Part shown: positions 1 to 12,800 of the stretch, piece after piece | Numbering within the stretch: the first letter of the stretch is position 1 | Layout: every line of letters begins with the position of its first letter | From: Salvia splendens | Taxonomy: Eukaryota; Streptophyta; Magnoliopsida; Lamiales; Lamiaceae | Assembly (NCBI RefSeq): GCF_004379255.2 | Contig: NC_056047.1 | Span: forward strand, 33,389,855-33,453,854 | Length of the DNA: 64,000 nt | Reading direction: 5' to 3' | Made by a program: the position numbers and the translations under genes | Notes under the pieces: model-generated | What the model saw: the letters and a program-made list of their open reading frames with translations, nothing else | Told to the model about the DNA's origin: nothing | Database searches by the model: none

Positions 1-1017
1 AATTTTGAGTTGGAATACTCACAAATCAAAACAATAAATCCAAAATTTGATTTGAAATACTCTCAAGTCAAAACTAAGAATTGAAATTCCTCTTAAATTT
101 TGTTCTGAAACATAATAATATTTTAAAGCCCTTAGACAAGAATCAAAGTAACTTTACCTTTTGGAATGATCAATTGCTGGGCAGCCCGTCAGTTCACTTC
201 TAAGAGTAAAGCTCTATTTCTTTTAGTACTCTACTAATATGTTGGATGATGGAATAGTTAAAATCTGACGGTGTTAAGGTTAATTAGATGGAATGTACTA
301 ATTTAGAACACTAATGAAATATTTTGTACAATATGTAAACTTAAAACTTTTTGTACTAATTTAAAACATTGGTGAAATATTTTGTATGTATGGTGCAATT
401 ACCGGAAAATGGTGCAATAAATTGTGGTTGTTTTTGGGCTGAAATTAAAAGTATTGACATGACACGGAAAATGGGTTGTGGCTGTTTTTTCAGCCCTTAT
501 TGCGGATGCCCTTAGTACTCATGGTTTTATTTTTCAAAATAAATTATTCTTCAAAAAAAAAATTATAGCAATCGCAATATTGATATGACAGCCAAAATTA
601 CACGTCGATTGAGTAATCAATGTATAATTTTGGATCATCAACATATAATTTGGGCTATCTATGGGTAACTATAGTTGTCACATCGATATTCCGATAGCTA
701 GAATATATTTTTGCATGACATTTTGTTCAAAAAAATGAAACGATGTGTACTAAATGATAATTACTTAACGGTGGGATAATTCTATGCAAACCCCCTAAAC
801 AATGGAAAAAATACTCTTGCACCACTTTTACTACTAACCCTTTCTATATTGGGCATTTACACAAAATGGTAGTCATAGAAAAAAAAAGATAAATTCTAAA
901 GTACAACACTCAGATAAATTCTAAAGTATAACACTCTAACCTACCATTGCCACCTAAAACCCATTCATTCGCGTTTTTCTTATTTTCTCAAAGCCTTATA
1001 TTTACTTACTCGCTTGG
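1..1017. other. AT-rich intergenic DNA with decayed repeats
   Basis: No gene is recognisable. Two imperfect direct copies of a ~35-bp sequence lie at 294-328 and 352-386. The stretch ending at 511 (GCGGATGCCC followed by TTA) looks like the 3' terminus of a Harbinger/Tourist-type MITE, but no matching left end was found. An imperfect inverted repeat pairs about 560-590 with 678-708 and may be another decayed MITE. A 26-bp direct repeat lies near 888-937. Confidence 0.5.
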
Positions 1018-1357
1018 TGTCATAACTGCCCTTTCTAAGGATATAAAACTCGGATTATCCCGAATGATAGGGGACTAAAGAAGCGGGGAAGAAACGAAAA
1101 ACGATCATTTGGACATGACTCATAGTTCAAAAGTGGAACTTAAACTATTCCATTAGAGTAACAAGTTATCCTACTTCGATAATTGAAACACTATTCAATA
1201 ATATAAAAGATAAATAAAACAATGTTTTAGTGGAAGCATTTCATAGAAAAATAATGTCATATATGAAGACACAAAACATTAAGAACTTTTTGAGTAGACA
1301 ACTCCGTCTCAGTCTTGCTCAATAACCACCGCACTTATCACAGCTCAACCTGCACCC
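1018..1357 (-). repeat. Decayed LTR fragment related to array element B
   Basis: This segment begins TGTCATAACTGCC and keeps the order of landmarks found at the 3' end of the B LTRs around 30607-30960: a TGTCA terminus, 'taaggata', 'gactaa', 'aagcggggaagaa', and finally 'gctcaacctgcac'. The remainder is heavily diverged. It is best read as an old truncated or solo LTR of the same Tekay/Del-like family in the same orientation. No target duplication was found. Confidence 0.5.
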
Positions 1358-1489
1358 GATTGACCCACAACCCGAGTAGGATTGCCCGAAACCCGACGGG
1401 CCGACCCGATTGACATCCCTATTGAAACCTTGTAATTCCACATCACTCAAATCCCAATATCAAGATTGAGTCTCACCTATTACTTTTTA

Positions 1490-3449
1490 GACCATCCACA
1501 ATAGGCGCCCAGCGACCGCCCAGCCGAGCGCCGGCGTTGGGCGGTTCGCTGGGCGGTCTATTGCAGCCGCCCAGCGGCTGAGTGGAGAGAGAAACCGCGC
1601 AGCGCTGGGCGGTGGCGTGGCGCTCGGCGGTCGGCTGGGCGGTCCGTTCGGCGCTATTGCAGCTCCCGGATCGCCCAGCGCACCGCCCAGCGCGAAATTT
1701 AATTTTTTTTTTCCGAAACACTATATATACGCGCTTTGCTCGGCATTTTCATTCGCACCACTTGTTTTAACGAGTACTCTCTCTATCTTAATTTCTATTC
1801 AAGATCAACAACGCAAAATGAGTAACGCTGGTGGTAGTAGTGGTGGTAACGGAGGGGATGCTGAGGAGTACGAACGTCGTATGGCCGAGGCGTTGGACGC
1901 CTATACGACCAACGCGATAAACCAATGGATGGAAAGTGCCTTGCAGCCGGCGATACCTCGACCTCCCCCCGTGGTCCACCGCCGCAGTGTGATTGATCGG
2001 GATCACGTAGCTGCACATCAACGCCTATACGAAGACTACTTCGCACAGGAGCCTCGGTTCACCGCCAACCTTTTCAGGCGTCGTTTTAGGATGACCAGGG
2101 ACCTGTTTATGCGTATTGTCAACGCTTTGGAGTCTCGATATCTGTATTTCCGCTTCAGACACGATGCGTCTGGCAGACCCGGCCACACACCTATTCAAAA
2201 GTGCACTGCGGCAATCCGGCAGTTGGCCTACGGAGGCGCGGCAGACATGTGGGACGAGTATCTCCACATCGGTGAGACGACTGCCCTGCAATGTCTGAAG
2301 AATTTCTGTCTGGGAGTGATAGAAGTATTCGGTGATCAGTATCTGCGAAAGCCTACCCCCGAAGACTGCCAAGATCTGTTGCGGATGCACGGGAGTCAGC
2401 ATGGGTTCCCGGGTATGTTAGGCAGCATTGATTGTATGCATTGGGAGTGGAAGAACTGTCCCACAGCCTAGAAGGGGTTCTACACGTCCGGCTACAAGGG
2501 AAAGAATCCCACGATGATCCTGGAGGCCGTAGCTGATTACCGGCTTTGGATTTGGCACGCGTATTTTGGGATAGCTGGTTCGAACAACGACCTCAACGTC
2601 CTCAACTCGTCGCCACTTTTCAACGAGCAGTGTCAGGGCGTCGGTCCGGCCATCAGTTTTATCGCCAACGGCAGCCAACATGATATGGGCTACTACTTGG
2701 CGGATGGGATATACCCTAGGTGGCCCGTCTTTGTGAAGACGATCCGATGCCCAGGAGATGAGAAGAAGGCCTACTTTGCGGCACGGCAGGAGTCGGCGCG
2801 CAAGGACGTGGAGCGCGCATTTGGTGTGCTCCAGTCTCGATGGGGGACAATTAAGGGTCCAACGCGTATGTGGGATGTCCAATGCATTGCTGACATCATG
2901 TACGCATGTATTATCATGCACAACATGATTGTCGAAGATGAAGGTGGCGAACTGACCAATTGGGTCAACGATGAAAATGAAGCCGGTCCAAGCCACGGCG
3001 TGGCCGCCCCCAACGTACGGAGTGGGGTACCTAACGATGAAGCCGGCCTCTTACAAGCACATGCCGACATGCGCCAAACGGCAGCTCATATTCGACTCCA
3101 AAAGGATTTAATTGAAGAGTTATGGGCACGGAGGATTGACCGCCGTTAGTTTTTTTTAATTATGTAATTTTTTTTAATTAATGTACTTTTTAAATTTTAT
3201 TAATATTAGTGAATTTTCTCGTTTTTGTGTCGTAAATTAAATTTCGCATATTGTGTGATTGTTAATTATTTCATTTTGTATATATTTGTTAATAGTGATG
3301 TGGATATTATGTGGCTGGGCTATGGCTAGGCTATTGCTGGGCTATTTGCTTGTTTTGATGATGTGGCAGGAGGATTTTTAGTGCTGCTGATGTGGTAGTG
3401 GCTGGGCTATTGCTGGGCTATTGCTGGGCTATTCCTATTGTTGATGGTC
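1490..3449 (+). mobile_element. PIF/Harbinger DNA transposon, near-complete
   Basis: The 1,960-bp element has terminal inverted repeats: the left end reads GACCATCCACAATAGG, and the right end in reverse complement reads GACCATCAACAATAGG (15 of 16 match). It is flanked by the 3-bp duplication TTA at 1487-1489 and 3450-3452, the preferred target of this superfamily. Subterminal regions carry many short GCCCAGC/GCTGGGC repeats: a GC-rich block at 1506-1690 and GCTGGGCTAT repeats at about 3313-3432. These are likely transposase-binding sites (inference). It encodes only the DDE transposase; I see no second, Myb-like ORF. It ends 435 bp upstream of the O-fucosyltransferase start codon. Confidence 0.92.
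1818..3149 (+). pseudogene. Harbinger (HARBI1-like) DDE transposase with one in-frame stop
   Basis: This is a DDE-type nuclease/transposase that would cut and rejoin the terminal repeats of the surrounding element. The frame from the ATG at 1818 is open to 3149 (443 codons plus stop) except for a single TAG at 2469-2471, probably a TGG (Trp) codon changed by one base. The N-terminus is Gly/Ser-rich and followed by a helical region (RRRFRMTRDLFMRI). The catalytic landmarks are present in order: the first Asp in GSIDCMHWEW, the second Asp in GSNNDLNVL, and the Glu in VERAFGVLQSRW. The start at 1818 is preferred over upstream in-frame ATGs because those lie in the GC-rich subterminal repeats. 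A functional product would need readthrough or a sequencing error at the stop. Confidence 0.88.
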
Positions 3450-3883
3450 TTATTAATTAATTAAGGAACCGAAATTCCCTCTCTTTTTAAACAATTGAAA
3501 AGCTCATAAATTCAATTCCCTCTCTCTCTAGAAATTGTGGATCATCATTAAGCCACCAAACAAAGAACTCCCAATCTGCACAGCCAAATATAGAATTGTT
3601 GCAGTTCGTTTTTACCCTCAATTTAATCACTCAATTCCCCCCACCGCTCTCGTGTTCTAGAATCTAGATCCCCCATATCTCGATCCCATTTCGCAATCTC
3701 TTTCCTGCCAATTCATAAAAATTCAATTTTTCCCCAATTCAAACCCCAAAACGGTACCCAACAGTTGAATTGCACGCGCATTTGGGAGAAATCACATGAT
3801 TTCATGTATAAAAACTAATTCTTTTGCCATAAAATTCGTTGGCGATACTGTTACCTAGATGAAGGTTTGGCGACCGGGCTTAA
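3450..3883 (+). promoter_or_regulatory. Promoter/5' UTR region of the O-fucosyltransferase gene
   Basis: This is the 435-bp interval between the Harbinger element and the first start codon. It contains CT-rich tracts typical of plant leaders (about 3478-3532) and a possible TATA motif (tgtataaaaac) at about 3804-3814. A TATA there would leave only a ~45-bp leader, so transcription may instead start further upstream in the CT-rich tract. The promoter has not been located with certainty. Confidence 0.35.
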
Positions 3884-6800
3884 ATGGAGGCGGCTAGATC
3901 AGAGAAATCTCCGGCGGTGCAGGGGCCGGTGATGCCGAGGACAAGGTTGCAGGTGTGGTTTATTAGGGTTTGTTCTTGTATACTAATTTGGACGTGCTTG
4001 GTTCAGCTCGTGTCGGTTGGGGAGCTCTGGCATCCTCGTTTGCTCACCGGAAACCCGGGATCCACTAAAATGTCGGCCCACGAGGAGCGATTGTTGCCTG
4101 CTCCGCCTCTGCTGCCTCCTAGTGAGCAGCATTTCTCTTATAAATTGTGCTACTTTGTTGTTTTGCTGCGCTATTTATGAATTGTTTATCGGATGAGAAT
4201 GATTACAATGTAGAGTGATATAAGAGTGACTATTGCAATTACAAAATGGAACGGATAGGATGCTGTACATTTGTGAAGAGTTGATTGTTTATGAGCTGTA
4301 GTGGTTTAGGAAGAAGGTGCTTTGTTGCTTAGTTGCTTAGTTGAAGCTCGGTAGTCTTGTTTAAGTTGTTTGGGGCTATACCTTTTACGGTGTTATAGTG
4401 TTTATGAATTGTTAATTGGAAGAGAATGATGCCAATGTAGAGTGAGTTGAATGATGAATTGTTAGTTGAAGCTCGGTAGTCTTGATTAAGTTGTTTAGGG
4501 CTATACTGTTAAGGGGAAAGGTTGGAGGACAGTAAATAAGCACGAGATGTGCTTTGATAAACTCCAAAATGATAACAGTAATGGAATGAAAGGTGAAGAA
4601 CTTTATAACTCGAAATAAATGAGCTGAACATGAGACAAACGGAAAGCCAAATTCTCACGCAGGAGGCCAACGATAAATCGTCCAACTATTGATTTCCCAA
4701 GATGATCTGCATCCTTTGGGGTCATTATTTATAAAGACTAAAGCAACAAAATAGGAACATACTCTGCAACAAAATAGGAACTGAAGTCTAACTAAAACTG
4801 CCGAATCTTCTCTCTCAATTCTTCTTCCTCCTTGACCGAATCAACCAAGAGATTTGTGGGCCAAACTACTTCCCTATTGCCACGCCTGTAGACCCTCCAA
4901 GTTCCACCCGTATCAACTGCCCTGCCCGTCGAAACAGCCTTGTTTTCAAGGCTAAAGAACGGAATCTGGCCTAGCATATCCGCCACATCCATCCAGGTAG
5001 CATTTTCGACATCCAGCCCATCCCACTTACCAAAACCTGGTCCACCGAGTCCCTTGCACGAAGTATTGATACGGGTGGAACTTAGAGGATCTACAGGCGT
5101 GGCAGTAGGGAAGTAGTTTGGCCCACAAATCTTGGTTGATTCGGTCAAGTAGGGGAAGAATTGAGAGAGAAGATTCGGCAGTATTAGTTAGAGTTCAGTT
5201 CCTATTTAGTTGCAGAGTCAGTTCCTATTTTGTTGATTTAGTCTTTATAAATAATGAGGACCCCAAAGGATGCAGATCATCTTGGGAAATCAATAGTTGG
5301 ACGATTTTTTGTTGGCCTCCTGCGTCAAGATTTGTCTTTCCGTTTATCTATTGTTATGCTCGTTTATTTCGAGTTATAAATCTCTTCACCTTTCATTCCA
5401 TCACTGTTATCATTTTGGAGTTTATCACAGCACATCTCGTGCTTATTTCCTGTTCGCCAACCTTTCCTCTTAACAAATTAGGAACGGACTCTGCAACAAA
5501 ATAGAAACTGAACTCTAACTAAAACTGTCGAATCTTCTCTCTCAATTTTTCTCCCTCCTTGACCGAATCAACCAAGATTTGTGGGCCAAACTACTTCCCT
5601 TTTGCCACGCCAGTACACCCTCCAAGTTCCAACCGTATCATGTACCTTTCGGGGCGTTATTAGTGTTTATGCGTGTAAAATACCGAAAAAGAGATCCTGG
5701 GATTACATTCTTGTATCCATTTGACTCCATGATATGCAATATGTTTTTCTTCTCTTCCCGGTGTGGTGAGGAATGGGTTAGAGTTATATTGGTGAGATTA
5801 TCAACTTGTTTCAACAAGTTCTATTTGGTACTCCTTCCCGACCTAATTGAGACGTTTCTATTTTGGCATAGGAATTTAGGTAGTGGTGTTTATTTGATCG
5901 AATTATTAATAGTAAAGTAAGACAGAGGATAAAGTAAGCAAGAGAAAAGAGAAAGAGAATATGAAGGAAGAAAGAGAACAAAGTAAGAGAAAGAAAGAAT
6001 AAAGTAGAAAAGATAATAAAGTAAGAGAGAAAAGAAGAAAAAGTAGGAGAGATGAATGAGTTAATTTATGCCAAAAGAGGAAACGTCTCACTTAGGCCGA
6101 GACGGAGGGAGTATTTGGTTTTGGGTTGGAGATAAGTGAGTGAAGTAGGGTTTTGATAGGAGTGAAAGGCGTGAGGGGAACAGAGAGCATGAGTTATGCT
6201 CCTTAATCAATGCAACAATGTGTAAATGCAGAGAATAGAGGAATGATCACTTGAATGAATAGAATGTAAAGAAATAACAATCCTCCGCAGAGGCTTACGA
6301 CCAAGTCGTCCAATACAATGATCTCTCTAAGATGAATTGAAATTCCTAGCTTACATTTATTTATACTCTAAAGTAAATAACCAAAATGCATAAAAATAGG
6401 AATTGCATATGAATAGAAACTGCCTTGCCGAGCTCAGTCTCTCCTGCCTCCTTATTCTTCTCCACAAGCTTCTGCTTCAGTTTCGCCTGCCTCCTTATTC
6501 TTCTCCACCGGCCAAACTACTCCCCTATTTCCTCGGCGATAGACCTTCCAAGATCTGTCCGTATCAACTGCCCCGCCTGTCGAAACAGCCTTGTCCACAA
6601 GGCTGAAGAAAGGGAATTGGCCCTGAACATCCGCCACGTCCATCCACGTGGCTTCATCATCGTCCATCCCGAGCCACTTGATGAGGACTCGGTCGACTGC
6701 CTCACCCTCGCGCTGATCAGTTCGAGTTGCCAATACCTTTTCAGGTAGGAAGGAAGGGCCAGCTCCTCCGAGCTCTTCGGGAAGAGTGGCCTCGCCTATG

Positions 6801-9800
6801 GCCCGTTTGAGAAGCGACACGTGGAACACAGGGTGGATGCGGGAAGCTGTAGGCGATAAGCCGTTGCGCCAATGCGAGCCTCTATCCGAAACGGCCCGAA
6901 GAAACGTGGGGCCATCTTCCTGTTGCGGGAGGAGAAAAGGGTGGACTGCCGATGGGGCCGAAACTTCACATAAACCATGTCTCCCACGACAAACTCCACA
7001 TCCCGCCGCTTCTTGTTGGCTGAGGCTGCCATCCGGTCTTGCGCTCGTTGGAGGTGGTGACGCAGCAACTCTAGCACTTCATCGCGAGAACGAAGCGTGT
7101 CGATGACAGCTTGGGCTCGAATTTCCCCTGGGAGAAACGAGTGCAAGGTAGGAGGGGGGCGACCGTAGACCACTTCGAAAGGTGTCATCCCAGAGGCAGA
7201 ATGAATGCTGGTGTTATAACAGTATTCCGCCCAAGCCAGCCACTTATTCCATTGTTTTGGCCGGTCCGACGAGAAACAACGCAGATATGTTTGCAAGCAA
7301 CGGTTCAAAACCTCCGTCTGGCCGTCCGTTTCTGGATGATAAGCTGAGCTCATCTTCAGCTTAGTTCCTGTGGCTCGAAAAAGCTCTTTCCAGAACGAGC
7401 TCAAAAATATAGGGTCGCGATCGGACACAATTGATCGAGGTATACCGTGGAGGCGAACCACCTCGTTGGTGAACAGATCAGCCACCTGTCGAGCTGTGAA
7501 GGGGTGGCGTAATTCGATGAAGTGCCCATACTTGGATAGGCGATCGATGACGACGAAGATGCAATCGAATCCTCCGGCTCAGGGCAAGCCAGAGATAAAG
7601 TCCATGCTAATATCCTCCCAAATCCGGGATGGAATTGGAAGTTGCTGCAAGAGGCCGGCTGGAGATTTGGTGTCGGCTTTGTGTTTCTGGCACGTCGCGC
7701 AAGCTGCGACGAATTGGGAGACCCGCCGCATCATTCCTGGCCAGTAGACATTGGAAGCCAGCCGGCGATAGGTGCGGTATGCGCCTAAGTGACCCCCCCG
7801 TCGGTGTGACGTGGAACTCTGCGAGGAGCTTGGGTATCCACGGGGAGTGGGGAGGAACGACGATCCTCCCTTTGTAGAAAAGGGTGCCGTGCACCATCTC
7901 GTAATGTGGGGCGGTCCGCTGTCCTGCCTCCAAAGCCGACTTGATCTTTAGCAGTGCTGGGTCCGAAGGTAAATCAGTCTGAATGGTCTACCACTCTGGC
8001 CAAGCTGGAAGGGATATGGCCGAAAATTCCATCGGTTCCTTATCTCGTCAAGAAAGGGCGTCGGCTGCCTTATTTAGCTTCCCTTCCTTGTAGACGATGG
8101 TGAAATCGTAGCCCAATAATTTTGATGCCCAATTTTGTTGTGCCGGGGTCGACAGAGGGTGAGCCAAAAGCTGACGCAAGCTGCGTTGGTCTGTATGGAC
8201 CACAAATCGGTGGCCCAGCAAGTATGGTCGCCAGTGATGGATGGCGAGGACGAGGGCCATGAGCTCTTTCTCATAAGCGGACTTGGCCAACCAACGAGCT
8301 GCCAGGTTCTTGCTAAAGTATGCAATCGGTTGACGTTCTTGCATTAGTACCGCTCCTAGTCCTCGGCCTGAGGCATCACACTCAATCACAAATTCCTTGG
8401 AGAAATCCGGCATTTTGAGGAGGGGAGCCGATGTTAAAGCCGTCTTGAGTGCCTCATACGCCGAAGCTGCTGCAGGTGGCCAGACCCACGGTCGTTTGGA
8501 GAAGTAGGCAGTGGCTTCTTCAAGAGTACAGTGAGTGGCGCTGCAATTTTGCCGTAGTCGCGGATGAAACGGCGGTAATATCCGGTCAGGCCAAGGAATC
8601 CGCGCACGCCCTTCAATGAGGATGGAATAGGCCAACGGAGGACTGCTGATATCTTGGCCGGGTCCATTTTAACTCCCTCGAAAGACACGATGTGTCCCAA
8701 ATATTCGACGCTGTCCCGACCCAGAAGGCATTTCTTTGAGTTGACGACGAGGGAATGAGCGTGCAAAGCCTCAAAACCTTGGTGAAGGTGACGTAGATGG
8801 TCGGGCCAAGAGGTACTGTAGACCAGGATATCGTCGAAGAATACCAAAACGAACTTCCGAAATGCCGGTCTGAAAATGTCATTCATGAGGCTTTGGAAGG
8901 TAGCTGGGGCGTTGGTGAGACCAAATGGCATCACTAAGAACTCGTAATGACCGGTGTGGGTTCGGAACGCGGTCTTTGGCACATCGTCGGCTGCCACACG
9001 GATTTGGTGGTAACCGGCCTTCAGATCAATCTTGCTAAACCACTTTGCTCCGTGTAGTTCATCCAACAATTCTTGTATCACCGGAATGGGGTATTTGTCA
9101 GGAACCGTTCTCTTGTTCAATTCCCGGTACTCCACGCAGAACCTCCAAGAGCCATCTTTCTTGCGAACGAGGAGTACCGGGCTGGAAAACGGGCTCGTGC
9201 TTGGCTGGATCACGCCCGAACCCAGCATCTCCGCAACGAGCTTTTCCATTTCGTCTTTCTGTAGATGATTATATCGATAAGGACGAACAGAGACAGGTTC
9301 CGTACCTGGTATAAGCGGAATGCGGTGGTCAATTCGCCGACGGGGGGGAGCCCCGCGGCGGATTCCGTGAGGGAGGGAAATCCCCCGATCAGGTGCAGTA
9401 GCTGTTCCTTGGCGTCGGGCGAGAGAGCTGGATCGATGCCGAAATGAGTCGTTACTGTTTCTGTGTCCATTGAATGAAGGATCCACCCGTAGTCGCCCTC
9501 CTCAACGCGACGGAGGTCCCTGGTAGAGCAGGCCCGTCGCATGAGGGTCGGGTTCCCCTTGAGTGCTACCGGTCTGCCGTCGATGGAGAAATCCATGGAT
9601 GAATGTTGCCAATTAACCATTACATAACCTAGGGAGGCGAGCCATGAGACCCCCAAAATTATGTCGATGAAACACATAGCAAGATATCGTGAAGTCTTCA
9701 TTTGCCATTGTAACAGTGACACCCTTGCAGATTCCAGCCGCCCGTCGCGTGGAACCGTCACCTAGCACGACTGAATAGGGTGATGTGGGGGTAATCGGTA

Positions 9801-12800
9801 GTTGCAGCTGCTGGGCGCACTGCTCGGAGATGAAGCAATAGTTCGCACCGCTGTCCACCATTATCTTGACCTGTTGCTGGCCTACATGTCCAAACAACTT
9901 CATGGTATTAGCCGTATCCAGCCCATTTAGGGATAAAACGGAGAGCTCTGGCTTGATCATATCGTCCAGCTCCGTTGTCTCCTTGCGTTCAGGGTTATCC
10001 ATCGGTCCCTCGTCTTCCTCGCAGATGAGGACATTAAGAGTCTTGGGAGGGCACTTGTGAGTCGGGCTAAACTTGAGGCCGCACTTGACGCAGGTGCCAG
10101 CCGCTATGTGCCTCCATACTCCTCCGTTGAGATATTCCGGAAACGTTTGGACACTGGGCGGGATGATCCCGTGGAAGAGAACTGAGAGGGGGGGTTCGAG
10201 TACCCTGCGGACGACGGACGTCGCTGCTGCCCGGTGTAGGCCTGTGACACACTGTGGGAGGGGGCAGGGGCTGTCCGCGGAGGTTGCTGTGATGCGAGCA
10301 TGTCGATGTCCAAAGCTAATTCGACAGCATCCTCATAGGTGGTGATTTTGGAGGCCTTCATTTGCAGGCGGACCTCCGGACGGAGTGCAGCCATGAAAAA
10401 TCCCAAATATTGCTGACAAGAGATGTCTGGAACTTGCGCGAGGCGTGCCTCAAAAGCCTCCACGAATTCAGTTAGAGAGCCCGTGTGGCGGACTGCTGCG
10501 AAGGCTTCATACTCGTTCAATACCCCAGTGCCTCCGAAGTGTTTCATCAACTCTCTCGCGAAACGAGCCCACGTCAGATCCGGAACTCGATGTCGCAACA
10601 ACTGGTACCAAGGGAGGGCCGCGCCTGCCAAAGCCACCATTGCGACGCCCACCCGGTCCTCGGGGGCGGTTCCCGCGATCAAGAAGTATTGTTCCGCCCG
10701 TGCAAGCCAAGCGAGGGCGTCCGAGCCGTCGAAGGTGGGCATGGGCGACGCCGAGGCACCCCCGGTGGGTGTTTGTTTTGACCCTTGTGCCGCTGATGTG
10801 GAACCGTCGTCGGTGTTGGAAGGGTCCTTGAGTTTCAGTGAGGCGAAACCCGCTCGCATCTCCTAGAGCGTGGCGGTCAGTTCGGTTCGGACCTCTGCTA
10901 CCTGGTCCTCAGTGTGGCGGAACTGAGTATTCAGTTCCTTTACAGCCGCGTCCAATGATAAGTTACTCCGCTGCAAATCACCCGTCGCCTTCTCCAATTC
11001 ATCCAGTCGCGTGTCCGCCCGAGAGTTCACCATCGCTCACCGCACCAATTGATAGGAGTGAAAGGCGTGAGGGGAACAGAGAGCACGAGTTATGCTCCTT
11101 AATCAAAGCAACAATGTGTAAATGCAGAGAATAGAGGAATGATCACTTGATTGAATAGAATGTAAAGAAATAACAATCCTCCGCAGAGGCCTACGACCAA
11201 GTCGTCCAATACAATGATCTCTCTAAGATGAATTGAACTCCCTAGCTTACATTTATTTATACTCTAAAGTAAATAACCAAAATGCATAAAAATAGGAATT
11301 GCATAAGAATAGGAACTGCCTTGCCGAGCTCAGTCTCTCCTGCCTCCTTATTCTTCTCCACAAGCTTCTGCTTCAGTTTCGCCTGCCTCCTTATTCTTCT
11401 CCACCGGCCAAACTACTCCCCTATTTCCTCGGCGATAGACCTTCCAAGATCTGTCCGTATCAGGTTTTCTTTCATATCAACTTAAAGAACTGGTTTTCCA
11501 TTCACTCATGTGAATCGACTGAAATTGACATGCTCGAAATACACCTTGATGTGATGTTTTTGTTTAGGTGAATTCATGGTGTTGTTTCATCTAAGGATCT
11601 TGCAATTTTTGGTTCATCATGGGGATTGAATAGAAATACGGTTTTGTTTCTGGTATCTTATTTTGAACAATTGGAATTCACCAATATCAAAATTTTAGTA
11701 TTGACAAATATTTTTCAGGGAATTACACAAGTAATGGCTTTCTTAAAATATCTTGCAATGGTGGCTTGAATCAAATGCGGTCTGCGGTATGAAGTTGTGC
11801 ATGCTTTCTCCATTCGTGCCAACTTAGCTTTGCTTGTCTAATTTTGCACCTTGGAGTTTCAGATATGTGACATGGTTACAATTGCTCGACTTCTAAATCT
11901 TACAATGGTCGTTCCAGAGCTTGACAAAACATCATTCTGGGCCGATCCTAGGTATTTCTCATTATATGGATTATTGATATCTTTTGCCCGATGTATTTCC
12001 AAATCGTCAATTTTACATGCAGCAATTTTGAGGATATTTTTGATGTGGAACATTTCATCAATTCATTAAGAGATGAAGTCCGAATAGTAAAGAGGTTACC
12101 AAAGAGGTTTGGCCAACGATATGGATATCAACCATTTGTGAAGGCTCCTGTTAGCTGGTCAAATGAGCAATACTACTTGCAACAGGTCCATATGTAACTA
12201 TGTCTATGCTTATATTTCTGATGATTTTTCAACAATCATTGTCGAATTCCCCCCCTTTATGTACCAGTGTCCATAATTTCTAGATAGAAGCTGAGAAAAA
12301 TCATTGTAGTTTCTGCTGCTATTGAAAATGCAATGCTAATCAAAACAAATGAATTCTTATTACTGTTCGTCTATCAGAAGTCTGCTGTAAAAATCTTAAA
12401 ATCTACCTTTGCAGATTCTTCCTCTCTTTGCTGAACACAAAGTGTTACACTTCAACCGAACAGATTCGCGGCTGGCCAACAATGGGATTTCCCTGGAGCT
12501 TCAGAAACTTAGGTGCCGTGTCAATTTTCATGCCCTAAAGTTTACCCCTCAGATCGAGGCACTGGGAAACAAGTTGATCCATATAGTGCAACAGAAGGGG
12601 CCCTATTTAGCCTTGCATTTGAGATATGAGATGGACATGTTGGCCTTTTCTGGATGCACACATGGATGCACCAAAGATGAAGCAGAAGAGCTCAAACGAA
12701 TGAGGTATTTGCGTAAACCAATTTATCACTTCTTTGGACCAAAATCTGGGTTTGGAATGAGGTTATTTTTAGATGATACTTATCTGTTCCTTTCCGGGGA

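Larger units (their letters stand above)
6154..11462 (-). mobile_element. Ty3/Gypsy chromovirus (Reina-like) in intron 1
   Basis: This 5,309-bp LTR retrotransposon is antisense to the host gene. The LTRs at 6154-6566 and 11050-11462 are both 413 bp, begin TG, end CA and differ at only about 8 positions by eye (~98% identical). A perfect 5-bp duplication GGTTT flanks it (6149-6153 and 11463-11467). On the minus strand the order is gag, protease, RT, RNase H, integrase, chromodomain-like tail. The small size and short LTRs suggest the Reina lineage; this was not tested. Several frameshifts and stops interrupt the coding region, so this copy cannot encode its own full polyprotein. Confidence 0.93.

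Noticed and set aside
5118..5504. 128-codon ORF in intron 1
   Set aside because: It lies in the inverted LTR copy of the collapsed element; not conserved in the opposite copy.
6403..6748. ORFs at 6403-6606 and 6425-6748, also repeated at 11282-11571
   Set aside because: Antisense shadows of the chromovirus LTR and pol end.
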